Positions 6,745 to 15,823 of a stretch of DNA of 64,000 bases are shown in pieces. This DNA is from Sphingomonas sp. (GTDB taxonomy: Bacteria; Pseudomonadota; Alphaproteobacteria; Sphingomonadales; Sphingomonadaceae). The notes under the pieces were generated by a model. That model did not search any database. It saw only the letters and a list, made by a program, of their open reading frames with translations, and was not told the origin of the DNA. How positions within the stretch are numbered: the first letter of the stretch is position 1; every line of letters begins with the position of its first letter. The DNA is taken from assembly GCF_019746665.1 (NCBI RefSeq), contig NZ_JAIERS010000001.1, forward strand, positions 124,001 to 188,000. The letters run 5' to 3'. The translations under genes were made by a program, and so were the position numbers.

Positions 6745-8721
6745 ATGGCCGATGACCTTTTCGCCGCCAGCCCCAAGGCGGAACGCGACTACAACGCCTC
6801 GTCGATCGAAGTGCTCGAAGGGCTGGAGCCAGTGCGCCGCCGCCCGGGCATGTATGTCGGCGGCACCGACGAGCGCGCGCTGCATCACCTGGCGGCCGAA
6901 GTGCTCGACAATGCGATGGACGAGGCGGTCGCCGGCCACGCGACACGGATCGAGGTGGTGCTGGAGCCCGGCAACCGGCTGACCATCACCGATAATGGCC
7001 GCGGCATCCCGGTCGATCCACACCCCAAATTCCCGGACAAGTCGGCGCTCGAGGTGATCCTGTCGACGCTGCACTCGGGCGGTAAGTTCACCGGCAAGGC
7101 CTATGCGACCTCGGGCGGCCTGCACGGCGTGGGGGTAAGCGTGGTCAACGCGTTGTCGGCCGAGACGGTGGTCGAGGTCGCGCGCGCCAGGACGCTCTAT
7201 CGCCAGCGCTTTTCGCGCGGGGTGACGCTGGGGCCGATCGAGAATCTGGGTCCGGTGGCGAACCGGCGCGGCACAACGGTGAGCTTCGTGCCCGATGCCG
7301 AGATTTTCGGCCCCGAGCTGCACTTCAAGCCCGCGCGGCTCTACAAGCTCGCTCGTTCCAAGGCGTATCTCTTCGCCGGTGTCGAAATTCGCTGGCGTTG
7401 CGCGCCGGAGCTGATCGGCGACGAGACACCCGCCGAGGCGGTGTTCCAATTCCCCGGCGGCCTCGCCGACCATCTGCGCGAGCAGCTTGGCGACCGCGAG
7501 TGCGCGACGAGCGACTTCTTCAAGGGCAGCCAGGATTTCGCCGACGGCGCCGGCCGCGTCGAATGGGCGGTCGCCTGGCCGCTCTGGTCGGACGGTTCCT
7601 ACAGCTGGTATTGCAACACCATCCCCACCCCCGATGGCGGCACCCACGAGGCGGGGCTGCGCGCGGCGCTGGTGAAGGGCATTCGCGGCTTTGGCGATCT
7701 GGTCGGCCAGAAAAAGGCCAAGGACATCACCGCCGAGGATATCGTGACCGGCGCCGAGCTGATGCTCAGCGTCTTCATCCGTGAGCCTCAATTCCAAAGC
7801 CAGACCAAGGATCGGCTCACCAGCCCCGAAGCCGCGACGCTCGTCGAGCGCGCGATGCGCGACCATTTCGATCATTTCCTCGCCGATGGCGAACGCGGCC
7901 GCGCGCTCTTGGGCTTCGTGCTCGAGAAGATGGACGAGCGCCTCCGCCGCAAGGCCGAGCGCGAGGTGAAACGGAAGACCGCGACCGGCGGGCGCAAGCT
8001 GCGTCTGCCCGGCAAGCTCACCGATTGCGCCTCGGACTCGCCCGAAGGCACCGAGCTGTTCATCGTCGAGGGCGATTCGGCGGGCGGCTCGGCCAAGCAG
8101 GCGCGTGATCGCAAGACCCAGGCGATCCTGCCGATCAAGGGCAAGATCCTGAACGTCGCCAGCGCGACCACCGCCAAGATCCTCGCCAATGGCGAGATCG
8201 GCGATCTGGTGCAGGCGCTCGGCTGCGGCACGCGCAAGGACTGCCGGCCCGACAATCTGCGCTACGAGCGCGTCATCATCATGACCGACGCCGATGTCGA
8301 CGGCGCGCATATCGCGACGTTGCTGATGACCTTCTTCTTCCAGGAAATGCCGGAAATCGTGCGACGCGGGCACATTTATCTCGCGCAACCGCCGCTCTAC
8401 CGCCTCACCGCCGGCACCAAGAGCCTCTACGCTATGGATGACGCCCACCGCGCGCGGATCGAGACGAACGAGTTCAAGGGCAAGAAGGTCGAGGTCGCGC
8501 GGTTCAAGGGGCTCGGCGAGATGAACCCCGCGCAGCTGCGCGAGACGACGATGGACCCGCGCACCCGCCAACTGCTCCGCGTCACGCTCCCCCAGGAATA
8601 TGAGGAACGCGCCGAGATCAAGGATTTGGTGGAACGGCTGATGGGCACCAACCCGGCGCATCGCTTCGCCTTCATTCAGGAAAATGCGGCCCGGCTAGAC
8701 GAGGAAGCCATCGACGCCTGA
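6745..8721 (+). CDS. parE: DNA topoisomerase IV subunit B
   Basis: ATPase subunit of the type IIA topoisomerase that decatenates chromosomes, 658 residues. GHKL ATPase elements: EVLDNAMDEA, DNGRGIPVD, a glycine-rich lid SGGLHGVGVSVVNALS and the QTKDRL switch lysine. The TOPRIM domain has EGDSAGGSAKQARDRKTQAILPIKG-type residues and TDADVDGAHI. The length (near 650 rather than 800) and C-terminal PQEYEERAEIKDLVERLMG fit ParE over GyrB. No ribosome binding site precedes ATG 6745, and a -10-like TATAGC ends 6 nt upstream, so the mRNA may be leaderless. parC is not in the window. Confidence 0.95.
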   Translation: MADDLFAASPKAERDYNASSIEVLEGLEPVRRRPGMYVGGTDERALHHLAAEVLDNAMDEAVAGHATRIEVVLEPGNRLTITDNGRGIPVDPHPKFPDKSALEVILSTLHSGGKFTGKAYATSGGLHGVGVSVVNALSAETVVEVARARTLYRQRFSRGVTLGPIENLGPVANRRGTTVSFVPDAEIFGPELHFKPARLYKLARSKAYLFAGVEIRWRCAPELIGDETPAEAVFQFPGGLADHLREQLGDRECATSDFFKGSQDFADGAGRVEWAVAWPLWSDGSYSWYCNTIPTPDGGTHEAGLRAALVKGIRGFGDLVGQKKAKDITAEDIVTGAELMLSVFIREPQFQSQTKDRLTSPEAATLVERAMRDHFDHFLADGERGRALLGFVLEKMDERLRRKAEREVKRKTATGGRKLRLPGKLTDCASDSPEGTELFIVEGDSAGGSAKQARDRKTQAILPIKGKILNVASATTAKILANGEIGDLVQALGCGTRKDCRPDNLRYERVIIMTDADVDGAHIATLLMTFFFQEMPEIVRRGHIYLAQPPLYRLTAGTKSLYAMDDAHRARIETNEFKGKKVEVARFKGLGEMNPAQLRETTMDPRTRQLLRVTLPQEYEERAEIKDLVERLMGTNPAHRFAFIQENAARLDEEAIDA

Positions 8722-8804
8722 CGCGAAGCGCGCCAGTTGACGGCGGTATTGGTGATTGGCAATGTAAGTGTATCACAACACCAACACGGAGCCTTCCCGC
8801 CGCC

Positions 8805-9881
8805 ATGCTGCTCAATCGTCGTGAACTGATCGCCGTCGGCACCGCCGCCGCCGCCCTGCCGCTGATCGGCGCTGGCCCCGCCGAGGCGAGCTGGGAAACG
8901 CTCACCACCGAACCCTTTCCCGGCAAGCGGGACGATATCAGCTTCGCCGATGCCGCGCATGGCTGGTACGGCACCGGCAAGGGCGATCTGTTCCGCACGA
9001 CCGACGGCGGCGCGAGCTGGGCGAAAGTCGCGAGCAAGCCCGGCACGTTCATCCGCGCGCTGGGCTTTGTCGACGCGAACACCGGCTTTATCGGCAATAT
9101 CGGCACCGACTATTATCCGGGCGTCACCGACACCACCCCGCTGTATCGCACCGATGACGGCGGCGTCACCTGGACCCCGGCCGAGCTGGGCGGGAAGACG
9201 ATCACCGGCGTCTGCGCGATCGACGTGCTGCGCAGTCAGCGCATCTATCAGGGCAAGCTCGAGCCACGGCTGGTGGTCCATGCCGCCGGCCGGGTCGGTG
9301 GGCCGACGGGGATGCTCCGCTCGACCGATGGCGGCAAGAGCTGGACGGTCAGCGATCTAAGCGCGGTCGCCGGCATGATCCTCGACCTGAAATTCTTCGA
9401 CGAGCAGACCGGGCTGCTCTTCGCCTCGACCGGCCGCGATCCCGCGACAACCGAGGGACTGATCCTGCGCACCACCGATGGCGGCAAGAATTGGAGCGTG
9501 GTCTATAAGTCGGGTCGGGGCGCGGAGCTGATCTGGAAGGCGTCGTTCGTCAGCCGCCAGATCGGCTATGCGACCGTGCAAAGCTATGATCCGAACCGCG
9601 CCCAGCAGCTGATCGTGAAGACGCTCGACGGCGGCAAGACCTGGACCGAACTGCCGATGGTGCAGGATGCCAAAGCGCGCCAGTTCGGCATTGGCTTCAT
9701 CGACGAAAAGCGCGGCTGGGTCGGCACCGCCGCCGGCGGGTTCGAGACGCGCGACGGAGGCAAGAGCTTTACCCCCGCCCCCATCGCCCGCGCGGCCAAC
9801 AAGTTTCGAGTGGTGCAGGACGGAGCCAAGCGCCACGTTTATGCGATCGGCACCCAAGTCCAAAGGCTGACGATTGCCTAG
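8805..9881 (+). CDS. Tat-exported YCF48/BNR-repeat beta-propeller protein
   Basis: 358 residues starting with a twin-arginine signal (NRRELI at 4-9, then a hydrophobic segment ending AEA near residue 28). The remainder consists of repeated BNR/sialidase-type blades (TTDGGASW, RTDDGGVTW, STDGGKSW, TTDGGKNW, LDGGKTW), the signature of the YCF48/Hcf136 photosystem II assembly-factor fold. No photosystem genes are present, so a photosynthetic role is not implied. It is probably a folded periplasmic propeller of unknown partner. Its stop codon overlaps that of the convergent DUF417 gene. Confidence 0.82.
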   Translation: MLLNRRELIAVGTAAAALPLIGAGPAEASWETLTTEPFPGKRDDISFADAAHGWYGTGKGDLFRTTDGGASWAKVASKPGTFIRALGFVDANTGFIGNIGTDYYPGVTDTTPLYRTDDGGVTWTPAELGGKTITGVCAIDVLRSQRIYQGKLEPRLVVHAAGRVGGPTGMLRSTDGGKSWTVSDLSAVAGMILDLKFFDEQTGLLFASTGRDPATTEGLILRTTDGGKNWSVVYKSGRGAELIWKASFVSRQIGYATVQSYDPNRAQQLIVKTLDGGKTWTELPMVQDAKARQFGIGFIDEKRGWVGTAAGGFETRDGGKSFTPAPIARAANKFRVVQDGAKRHVYAIGTQVQRLTIA

Positions 9882-10336
9882 CGCGCCAGCCCCGCCCGGC
9901 GCGCCGAGGCGAGCGCGATCGTGTAGCAGCCGGCGAGCAGCACCGCGTCCTTAACGAGGAATTGCCCCGCCCCCGCCAGGAACGGCGCGCCGAGGGTCTT
10001 CTCGAAAATCGGCGCGCCGAGCATGAAGCTTAGCGTGATGAGGAACGTACACATCCCCATCAGCCCGCCAAGCAGCGACACGCGCGGCGAAAAGGCACCG
10101 ATCGCGAGCGCCGCGCCGGTTGAAAGTTCGATCACGCCGATCGCGTTGCTCGCGCCCTGCACGCCCCACAGCGGGTACATCCATGCAAACAGCGGATAAT
10201 GTTCGGCGATCTTGGAGACCCCTTCGGCTTCGTAGCCCGCGAACTTGGCGGTGCCGAACAGGAAAAAGATCAGCACCAGCGTCCAGCGCAGCGCCTCGAT
10301 GCCCGAGCGCTCACCCGGCAACGCGATTTTCGACAT
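9878..10336 (-). CDS. DUF417 (YkgB/DoxX-like) membrane protein
   Basis: Inner-membrane protein of 152 residues with four predicted transmembrane helices: LRWTLVLIFFLFGTAKF, GVIELSTGAALAIGAF, LGGLMGMCTFLITLSFM and a last one near GQFLVKDAVLLAGCYTIAL. The pattern matches DUF417/YkgB within the DoxX-like group. ATG 10336 is preceded by AGGGG at good spacing; the frame extends 8 codons upstream without a better site. Function unknown; relatives are linked to redox or hypochlorite stress. Confidence 0.78.
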   Translation of the reverse strand: MSKIALPGERSGIEALRWTLVLIFFLFGTAKFAGYEAEGVSKIAEHYPLFAWMYPLWGVQGASNAIGVIELSTGAALAIGAFSPRVSLLGGLMGMCTFLITLSFMLGAPIFEKTLGAPFLAGAGQFLVKDAVLLAGCYTIALASARRAGLAR

Positions 10337-10405
10337 TTTAGACCCCTGTTGTTCGATCACGGCAGGTTCGCGGGCATCGGGCCGAAGGTTACAGCCCGCA
10401 GCAAT

Positions 10406-10936
10406 TTATCGCGCGGGCCATTCCTCGCGCAGCATTCCCCAGATGAAGCTGTCGCGCACGCCGATATGCGTTTCCCACTCGCCACGCAGCCGGCCTTCGA
10501 GCGTGAAGCCCAGGTCTTTCAGCAGCGCGTTCGAGGCGACATTGTCGGGATCGACATCGGCGAAGATGCGGCGTTGCCCCTCTTCCTGGAACAGCCGGTC
10601 GAGCAATCGCGCGACGCCCTCGCGCGCATAGCCTTGACCCCAGAAACGCCGGATCAACAAATAGCCGATCTGCTGCACCCCGGTGCGTTCGCGCATCGCG
10701 GCGAGGGTACCGATCACCGCGCCGTCGCTGGCGCGGCGCATCGTCCAGCCGCGAAAATCCGGATCGTCCGGGCCGCTTGCCAGATAGTCGCGGCTTTCGG
10801 CGATCGAGCGATGCGGCGCGCTCGACCAGAAGCGCATCAGGTCCGCGTCCGCATAAGCCTCGAACAGCGCCTCGGCATCGGCGATCCGCTGGCGGTGCAT
10901 CACCAGCCGCGCGCTGGCGAACTCGCGGTCGCTCAC
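10406..10936 (-). CDS. GNAT N-acetyltransferase, RimJ/RimL type
   Basis: About 176 residues, starting at GTG 10936 in a GTGA overlap with the lysR stop, which implies translational coupling. The N-terminal SARLVMHRQRIADAEALFEAYADADLMRFW and the acetyl-CoA segment RRFWGQGYAREGVARLLDRLF are typical of RimJ/RimL-like enzymes that modify ribosomal proteins or small amines. NVASNALLKDLGFTLEG is the usual motif B region. The acceptor substrate cannot be told. Last gene of the metZ-apaG-lysR-GNAT run. Confidence 0.82.
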   Translation of the reverse strand: MSDREFASARLVMHRQRIADAEALFEAYADADLMRFWSSAPHRSIAESRDYLASGPDDPDFRGWTMRRASDGAVIGTLAAMRERTGVQQIGYLLIRRFWGQGYAREGVARLLDRLFQEEGQRRIFADVDPDNVASNALLKDLGFTLEGRLRGEWETHIGVRDSFIWGMLREEWPAR

Positions 10937-11724
10937 GCCGTTAGTGCCTCGACCAGGGCACGAACCTTTTTCTGGCGCCATTGCGGCACCGGCGCGATCA
11001 GCCAATAGCCCTCGCCATGCGGGCGCGGTTCGGCGACCAGAGCGAGCCGTCCGCTCTCGATGTCGCGCGCGGCGAGCAGTTCGGGGACGGTCGCGCGCCC
11101 CAGACCACAGGCAGCGGCATCGATCGCCAGCCCGGCATCGCCGACGCGCATGATCGACATCTCGGCCGCTTCCGGGCAGCCGGGCCAGGAAATCCGGGTG
11201 TCGAGCCCACCGCCGGGGCGCTCCACGGTTACCATCCCCGCCGATTCGAGCGCTTCGCCCTCATAATCGCCTGGCCCCGCGCCCCAGCGGATCGCGAGAT
11301 CGAGATTAGCCTCGGTAAAATCAACCGCGTCGTCGGCGGTCATCAGCGCGAAGCGAAGGTCCGCATCACGCGCGGCGATGCCGGAAAGGCGCGGCAACAG
11401 CCATTTCTCGATCAGCGCGCGGGGTGCGGCGATCGCGACCGCCTTGCTGCTCTGCCCGGCCTGCATCGCGCGGACCGATTCCTCGAACTGGAGCAGGCCA
11501 TCACGCAACGCGCGCAGCCCGGCCTCGCCCTCGGGCGTCAGTTCGAGCCCCTTGGTCGTGCGGCGGAACAACACGACGCCCAGCGTTTCCTCCAGCGCGC
11601 GGATCTGCTGGCCGACCGCGGCCGGTGTCACCGCCAGCTCATCGGCGGCGCGGGTGAAGCTCAAATGGCGCGCGGCCGCGTCGAGCACGCGCAACCCGTT
11701 CAGAGGCAGATGCGTCCGCTTCAT
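10933..11724 (-). CDS. LysR-family transcriptional regulator (GcvA-like)
   Basis: DNA-binding regulator of 263 residues. The N-terminal winged helix-turn-helix (LNGLRVLDAAARHLSFTRAA through TPAAVGQQIRALEETLG) closely follows the GcvA subgroup, with an effector-binding PBP2-like domain after residue 90. It lies downstream of metZ and apaG and overlaps the GNAT gene by 4 bp. It may act on distant genes, because it is not divergently placed next to a target as LysR genes usually are. Confidence 0.87.
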   Translation of the reverse strand: MKRTHLPLNGLRVLDAAARHLSFTRAADELAVTPAAVGQQIRALEETLGVVLFRRTTKGLELTPEGEAGLRALRDGLLQFEESVRAMQAGQSSKAVAIAAPRALIEKWLLPRLSGIAARDADLRFALMTADDAVDFTEANLDLAIRWGAGPGDYEGEALESAGMVTVERPGGGLDTRISWPGCPEAAEMSIMRVGDAGLAIDAAACGLGRATVPELLAARDIESGRLALVAEPRPHGEGYWLIAPVPQWRQKKVRALVEALTA

Positions 11725-11729
11725 TTGGT

Positions 11730-12161
11730 TCAGCCATTCCCCCGCGGCGGCGCGCGTTCGGCGCCGCCGGGCTGCACAGGCGCGATCAGCGCGAATTTGG
11801 GGATGTCGACATCGAACCCCGCGCCATCCTCGCCAATCACGTGGTAGCTGCCTTGCATATAGCCGCTCGGCGTCGGCAGTGGGCAGCCGGACACATAGTC
11901 GAAGCTGCCACCCGGCGCGATCAGCGGCTGCTCGCCGACGACGCCCTCGCCCTCCACCGAATGACGTGCGCCGCGGCCGTCGGTAATGATCCAGTGGCGG
12001 GTGAGCAATTGCACCGCCTGCTCCCCCTCATTCTCGATACGAACGTGATAGGCCCAGAACCAGCGCCCGCGCCGTGGCTCGCTCTGCTCCGGCAGATAGC
12101 TCACCGACACGCGCACGATCACGCCGCGCGTTTCAGCGACATTGGGGAAGAGCGCCTTCAT
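11730..12161 (-). CDS. apaG: ApaG domain protein
   Basis: 143-residue ApaG (DUF525) protein, an immunoglobulin-like beta-sandwich linked in enterobacteria to Co2+/Mg2+ resistance and diadenosine tetraphosphate levels. Family-typical segments are VRVSVSYLPEQSEP, RWFWAYHVRIENEGEQAVQLLTRHW, ITDGRGARHSVEGEGVVGEQP and SFDYVSGCPLPTPSGYMQGSY. ATG 12161 is selected because the ApaG family begins close to this point; the frame is open 13 codons further. It follows metZ by 7 bp. The C-terminus is proline/arginine-rich. Confidence 0.9.
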   Translation of the reverse strand: MKALFPNVAETRGVIVRVSVSYLPEQSEPRRGRWFWAYHVRIENEGEQAVQLLTRHWIITDGRGARHSVEGEGVVGEQPLIAPGGSFDYVSGCPLPTPSGYMQGSYHVIGEDGAGFDVDIPKFALIAPVQPGGAERAPPRGNG

Positions 12162-12168
12162 CACCGCG

Positions 12169-13371
12169 CTATAGCCCGGCTCGGCCGAGCGCGCGATCAA
12201 GATCGTCGATCAGGTCGGCAGGATCTTCCAGGCCGATGTTCAGTCGCAGCATCCCCTCGGTGACGCCCATTTCCAGCCGCTTTTCCTCGGCGAGGCCCGA
12301 ATGGGTGGTGGAGGACGGGTGCGTCATCAACGAGCGCGAATCGCCGATGTTGTTCGAAATGTCGATCAGTTCGAGCGCGTCGAGCAGCGCGTGCGCCTGC
12401 GCGCGGCCCTCGACGAAGAACGCGAAGATCGAACCGCCCGCCGCCATCTGAGCCATCGCCAGATTATGCTGTGGATGGCTCGGCAGCGCGGGATAGAGCA
12501 GCCGGGGCACGCGGCCCTCGAGAAAGCGGGCGACCGCGAGCGCGTTGTCGCTCTGCCGGCGGATGCGGAGATCGAGCGTCTCCAGCCCCTTCAACACCAC
12601 CCAGGCGTTGAACGCCGAGAGCGTCGGGCCGGTGTTGCGGATGAAGGCGAGCAATTCGCCCTCGATAAACTCTTGCGCCCCGCACACGGCGCCCGCGAGC
12701 ACGCGCCCCTGGCCGTCCATCATCTTGGTCGCCGAATAAGCGACGATGTCGGCGCCGAATTCCAGTGGGCGCTGGAGCGCGGGGGTCGCGAAGGCATTGT
12801 CGACCACGGTGCGAATACCGCGCGACCGGGCGAGACCGCACACCGCCGCCAGATCGACAATGTCCATCGTCGGATTGGCGGGGGTTTCGAAGAAGAAGAC
12901 CTTGGTGTTGGGTCGGCACGCCGCTTCGAACGCGGCCGTGTCGCGCGCGTCGATCACCGTCGTCTCGATGCCGAATTTGGGAAGCAGGCTGTCGACGAGC
13001 CAGCGACATGATCCGAACGCGGCGCGGCCTGCGACGACATGGTCGCCCGCCTGCAGCTGGCAGAGCAAGGCCGCCGTCATCGCGGCCATGCCGGTCGCCA
13101 TCGTCCGGCATGCCTCCGCGCCCTCCAGCAGCGCGATGCGCTTTTCGAGCATCTCGACGGTGGGATTCTGCAGCCGCGAATAGGTCATCCCAACTTGTTC
13201 GCCGGCGAAGCGGGCCGCGGCGTCGCCGGCGCAATCATAGGCGTAGCCCGAGGTTAGGAAGAGGGCTTCGCTCGTCTCCCCCCATTCGCTGCGCGCGGTG
13301 CCGCCGCGCACGGCTTGCGTGGCGGGGCGCCAGTGGCGCGCGGCGTCGGACTGGCCGGTGTGTCGCTTCAT
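12169..13371 (-). CDS. metZ: O-succinylhomoserine sulfhydrylase
   Basis: PLP enzyme of the Cys/Met metabolism family, 400 residues, making homocysteine from O-succinylhomoserine and sulfide. The Schiff-base lysine is K216 in AYSATKMMDGQG, D191 in VVDNAFATP binds the PLP nitrogen, and YSRLQNPTV (64-72) is the family N-terminal motif. Cystathionine gamma-synthase is an alternative, but the N-terminus WRPATQAVRGGTARSEWGETSEALFLTSGY-type order is that of MetZ. First gene of a four-gene operon; divergent from the PMT gene over 85 bp. No recognisable SAM riboswitch was seen upstream. Confidence 0.88.
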   Translation of the reverse strand: MKRHTGQSDAARHWRPATQAVRGGTARSEWGETSEALFLTSGYAYDCAGDAAARFAGEQVGMTYSRLQNPTVEMLEKRIALLEGAEACRTMATGMAAMTAALLCQLQAGDHVVAGRAAFGSCRWLVDSLLPKFGIETTVIDARDTAAFEAACRPNTKVFFFETPANPTMDIVDLAAVCGLARSRGIRTVVDNAFATPALQRPLEFGADIVAYSATKMMDGQGRVLAGAVCGAQEFIEGELLAFIRNTGPTLSAFNAWVVLKGLETLDLRIRRQSDNALAVARFLEGRVPRLLYPALPSHPQHNLAMAQMAAGGSIFAFFVEGRAQAHALLDALELIDISNNIGDSRSLMTHPSSTTHSGLAEEKRLEMGVTEGMLRLNIGLEDPADLIDDLDRALGRAGL

Positions 13372-13456
13372 GGCTCGGGCTTTGCCGGGCGTGAGGGGGC
13401 GTCGTCAATGCCGCCCGCGCTTGCACCGCCCCCAAGCCCGGCTTAACCGGCCCCGC

Positions 13457-14650
13457 ATGGGGAGCGACAAGGGACGAAGCCGGGCGATCGGCGCCGCGCT
13501 GGGGATCGTGGGGCTTGCGCTATTCCTGCCCAACCTCGCCCGCCCCGACCGCGCTTATTTCGACGAGGTCTATTATACCGATGCCGCGCGCCGGCTGGCG
13601 GCGGGGCATTCGCTGGTCAACACCGAGCATCCGCCGCTGGCCAAGGCGATCATGGCGGCGGGCATCAAGCTGTTCGGCGATACCCCGTTCGGCTGGCGCG
13701 TATTCTCGGCCGTCGCGGGGGCGCTGTGCGTGGTCGCGCTGTTCGCGATCGGCCGGCGGATTTTGGGGCGCGATCGGCCGGCGGCGGTCGCGACCGGCTT
13801 CGCGCTGATGAACTTCCTGCTTTTCGTCCAGAGCCGGATCGCGATGCTCGACATCTTCATGGCGGCGCTGCTGCTGAGCGGCACCGCCGTGCTGTTCGCG
13901 GCCTGGCAAAGCCGGCGAACGGCGACGATCGCGCTGGCGGGCGCGCTGATGGGCACGGCAACCGCGTGCAAATGGGGTGCGGCGCCGTTCATCGCGCTCG
14001 CCTGCCTCGCGCTGCTGATTGCAGGCCCACGCCGATGGCACGCGAGCCTCACCTTGGGCGCGGCGAGTCTCGCCGCCTATTTCCTGGCGTTCCTGCCCGG
14101 CTTCTTCGTCAGGCACGATCCGCTGACGCTGTCACAGTTGCTGCCGCGCCAGCTGGAGATGTACCGCGCGCAGACCCAGACCTATCCGCCGCACACCTAT
14201 CAGTCGCCCGCCTGGAGCTGGCCGCTCGATCTGCGACCGATCTGGTATCTGTATGAGCCCGTCGACGGTGTGTGGCGCGCCGTGCTGCTGGTCGGCAACC
14301 CCGTCGTGTTCTGGGCGGGGCTGGCGGCGGTGCTGGGGTGCCTGGCGCTGGGGCTGATACGGCGTTCGCCGGCCCTGCTCGCGCCCGCCGGGCTGTGGCT
14401 CGCGAGCTATGGCGTGCTGCTCTTGATACCCAAGAAGATCGGCTTCCTCTATTATTATTTGCTGCCGAGCCTGTTTCTGGGCCTGGCGATCGTCGCACTC
14501 GCGGAAGCGCTCCGGCGCCGGTGGGCGGCGGAGGCGCTGCTCGCCGCCGCCGCGTTGGTGTTCGTCTATTACTATCCCGCGCTCAGCGCCGCGCCGCTCG
14601 AAGGGCCACTCGCCTTCAAGCGTTACGCGCTACTGCCGAGCTGGCCCTAA
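13457..14650 (+). CDS. PMT/ArnT-type membrane glycosyltransferase
   Basis: Integral membrane GT-C glycosyltransferase of 397 residues with about 10 hydrophobic helices. The first periplasmic loop carries YFDEVYY (D36, E37) and NTEHPPLAK (E57-H58), the acidic pairs used by protein O-mannosyltransferases and ArnT to transfer a sugar from a polyprenyl-phosphate donor. Acceptor may be protein or lipid. The frame extends upstream antisense to metZ, so ATG 13457 is chosen although no clear ribosome binding site is seen. It overlaps tail-to-tail with the GT2-GtrA gene, a plausible donor-synthesis partner. Confidence 0.82.
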   Translation: MGSDKGRSRAIGAALGIVGLALFLPNLARPDRAYFDEVYYTDAARRLAAGHSLVNTEHPPLAKAIMAAGIKLFGDTPFGWRVFSAVAGALCVVALFAIGRRILGRDRPAAVATGFALMNFLLFVQSRIAMLDIFMAALLLSGTAVLFAAWQSRRTATIALAGALMGTATACKWGAAPFIALACLALLIAGPRRWHASLTLGAASLAAYFLAFLPGFFVRHDPLTLSQLLPRQLEMYRAQTQTYPPHTYQSPAWSWPLDLRPIWYLYEPVDGVWRAVLLVGNPVVFWAGLAAVLGCLALGLIRRSPALLAPAGLWLASYGVLLLIPKKIGFLYYYLLPSLFLGLAIVALAEALRRRWAAEALLAAAALVFVYYYPALSAAPLEGPLAFKRYALLPSWP

Positions 14651-15810
14651 TAGCGCCCCCACACGAAGCGCGACGACAGCGCGTAATTCCAAACCGCGCC
14701 CACCAGAACGCCAACCAGCGCCGATCCCGCCCAGCTGCCATGCTGCGCCTCATGCACGAAGCCCGCGACGCCGATATTGGCGACGAGCCCCACCGCGCAC
14801 ACCGCGCAGAACGACACCCAGCCATCGATCAAGGCCCGCGTGCCTCTCAGCCGCCGATCGCGATAAGTGAGCGCGTTGTTCAGGAAGAAATTCGCGGTCA
14901 TCGCTCCAAAGGCCGCCAATATCTGGCTCGCGAGGAAATCGCCGCCCAGACCCCAGGCACCGCCCAGGATCGCCATATGCACCAGCACGCCGAACGCGCC
15001 GACGCAGGCGAACAGTGCGAAGCGCGCCGGTACGATCCGCCCCGCGAGCCGATCATAAAGCGCGATCAGATATTCCATCGCGACGACGTGATCGAGCTTG
15101 CTCTCCCCCACCGCGCGGGTGCGGAAGGTACAGGGCAGCTCGATGAAGTTGAGCGGCCGCCGCGCGGTCGTCATGATGTCGAGCAAGATCTTGAAGCCGA
15201 TCGCCGAGAGCGCGGGCACCAGGCCGCGCACGATCTCGCTGCGGATCATGAAGAAACCGCTCATCGGATCGTTGAGCTCGGCCTTGAGCACCGCGCGCGC
15301 GAGCTTGGTCGCGAAAGCGGATTTGGCGACCCGGTCGCGGTCCCACTCCCCCGTCCCGCCGCCTGCCACGAAGCGCGAGCCAATGACGAGATCGAGCGCC
15401 GGATCGGCCCGGAGTGCGGCGACCATCTTGGGCAGCAAAGTCTCGTCATGCTGCAGATCGCCGTCGATCACCGCGACGAGCGGAGCCGCGGTCGCGCACA
15501 TGCCTTCGACGCAGGCCGAGGAAAGGCCGCGCCGGCCGATCCGCTGAATCACCCGCACCCGCCGGTCGGCACGGGCGAGCGCGCGGGCCGCGTCGGCGGT
15601 GCCGTCCGGGCTGTCGTCATCGACGAAGATCGCTTCCCAGGCGAGCCCGGCGAGCGCGGCATCGAGCAGCGCGACAAGGCGCGGCACGTTCGCCGCCTCG
15701 TTGAAGGTGGGGATCACCACCGCCAGATCGAGCAGGTCGGCCGCGTGTCCGGCCTCCCGCGTCATCAGCATCGCCGCGCCTTCCATCGTCCCCGGCCTTA
15801 CGCCGATCAT
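14647..15810 (-). CDS. GT2 polyprenyl-phosphate glycosyltransferase fused to GtrA domain
   Basis: 387 residues. The N-terminal GT2 domain resembles dolichyl-phosphate mannosyltransferase: VVIPTFNEAANVPRL, FVDDDSPDGTADAA and AVIDGDLQHDE (metal and nucleotide-sugar binding). The C-terminal third is a four-helix GtrA-like membrane domain (from about 255), ending SRFVWGRY. It is likely to synthesise a polyprenyl-phosphate-hexose and possibly flip it. The start is ambiguous: M1, M9, M14 and M16 are all possible. Follows recO by 13 bp. Confidence 0.85.
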   Translation of the reverse strand: MIGVRPGTMEGAAMLMTREAGHAADLLDLAVVIPTFNEAANVPRLVALLDAALAGLAWEAIFVDDDSPDGTADAARALARADRRVRVIQRIGRRGLSSACVEGMCATAAPLVAVIDGDLQHDETLLPKMVAALRADPALDLVIGSRFVAGGGTGEWDRDRVAKSAFATKLARAVLKAELNDPMSGFFMIRSEIVRGLVPALSAIGFKILLDIMTTARRPLNFIELPCTFRTRAVGESKLDHVVAMEYLIALYDRLAGRIVPARFALFACVGAFGVLVHMAILGGAWGLGGDFLASQILAAFGAMTANFFLNNALTYRDRRLRGTRALIDGWVSFCAVCAVGLVANIGVAGFVHEAQHGSWAGSALVGVLVGAVWNYALSSRFVWGRY

Positions 15811-15823
15811 GGTTAAGCGCTTC

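Noticed and set aside
6505-8661. 718-codon open frame antisense to parE
   Set aside because: Shadow of parE codon bias; contains no recognisable domain.
9878-9881. Convergent genes sharing stop codons (also at 14647 and 38372)
   Set aside because: Interlocking TAG/CTA or TAA/TTA ends are common in compact genomes and carry no special meaning here.
13372-13456. Possible SAM riboswitch before metZ
   Set aside because: Segments such as GCAAGCGCG recall SAM-II, but the partner stem and pseudoknot could not be built from the sequence; a covariance-model search would be decisive.
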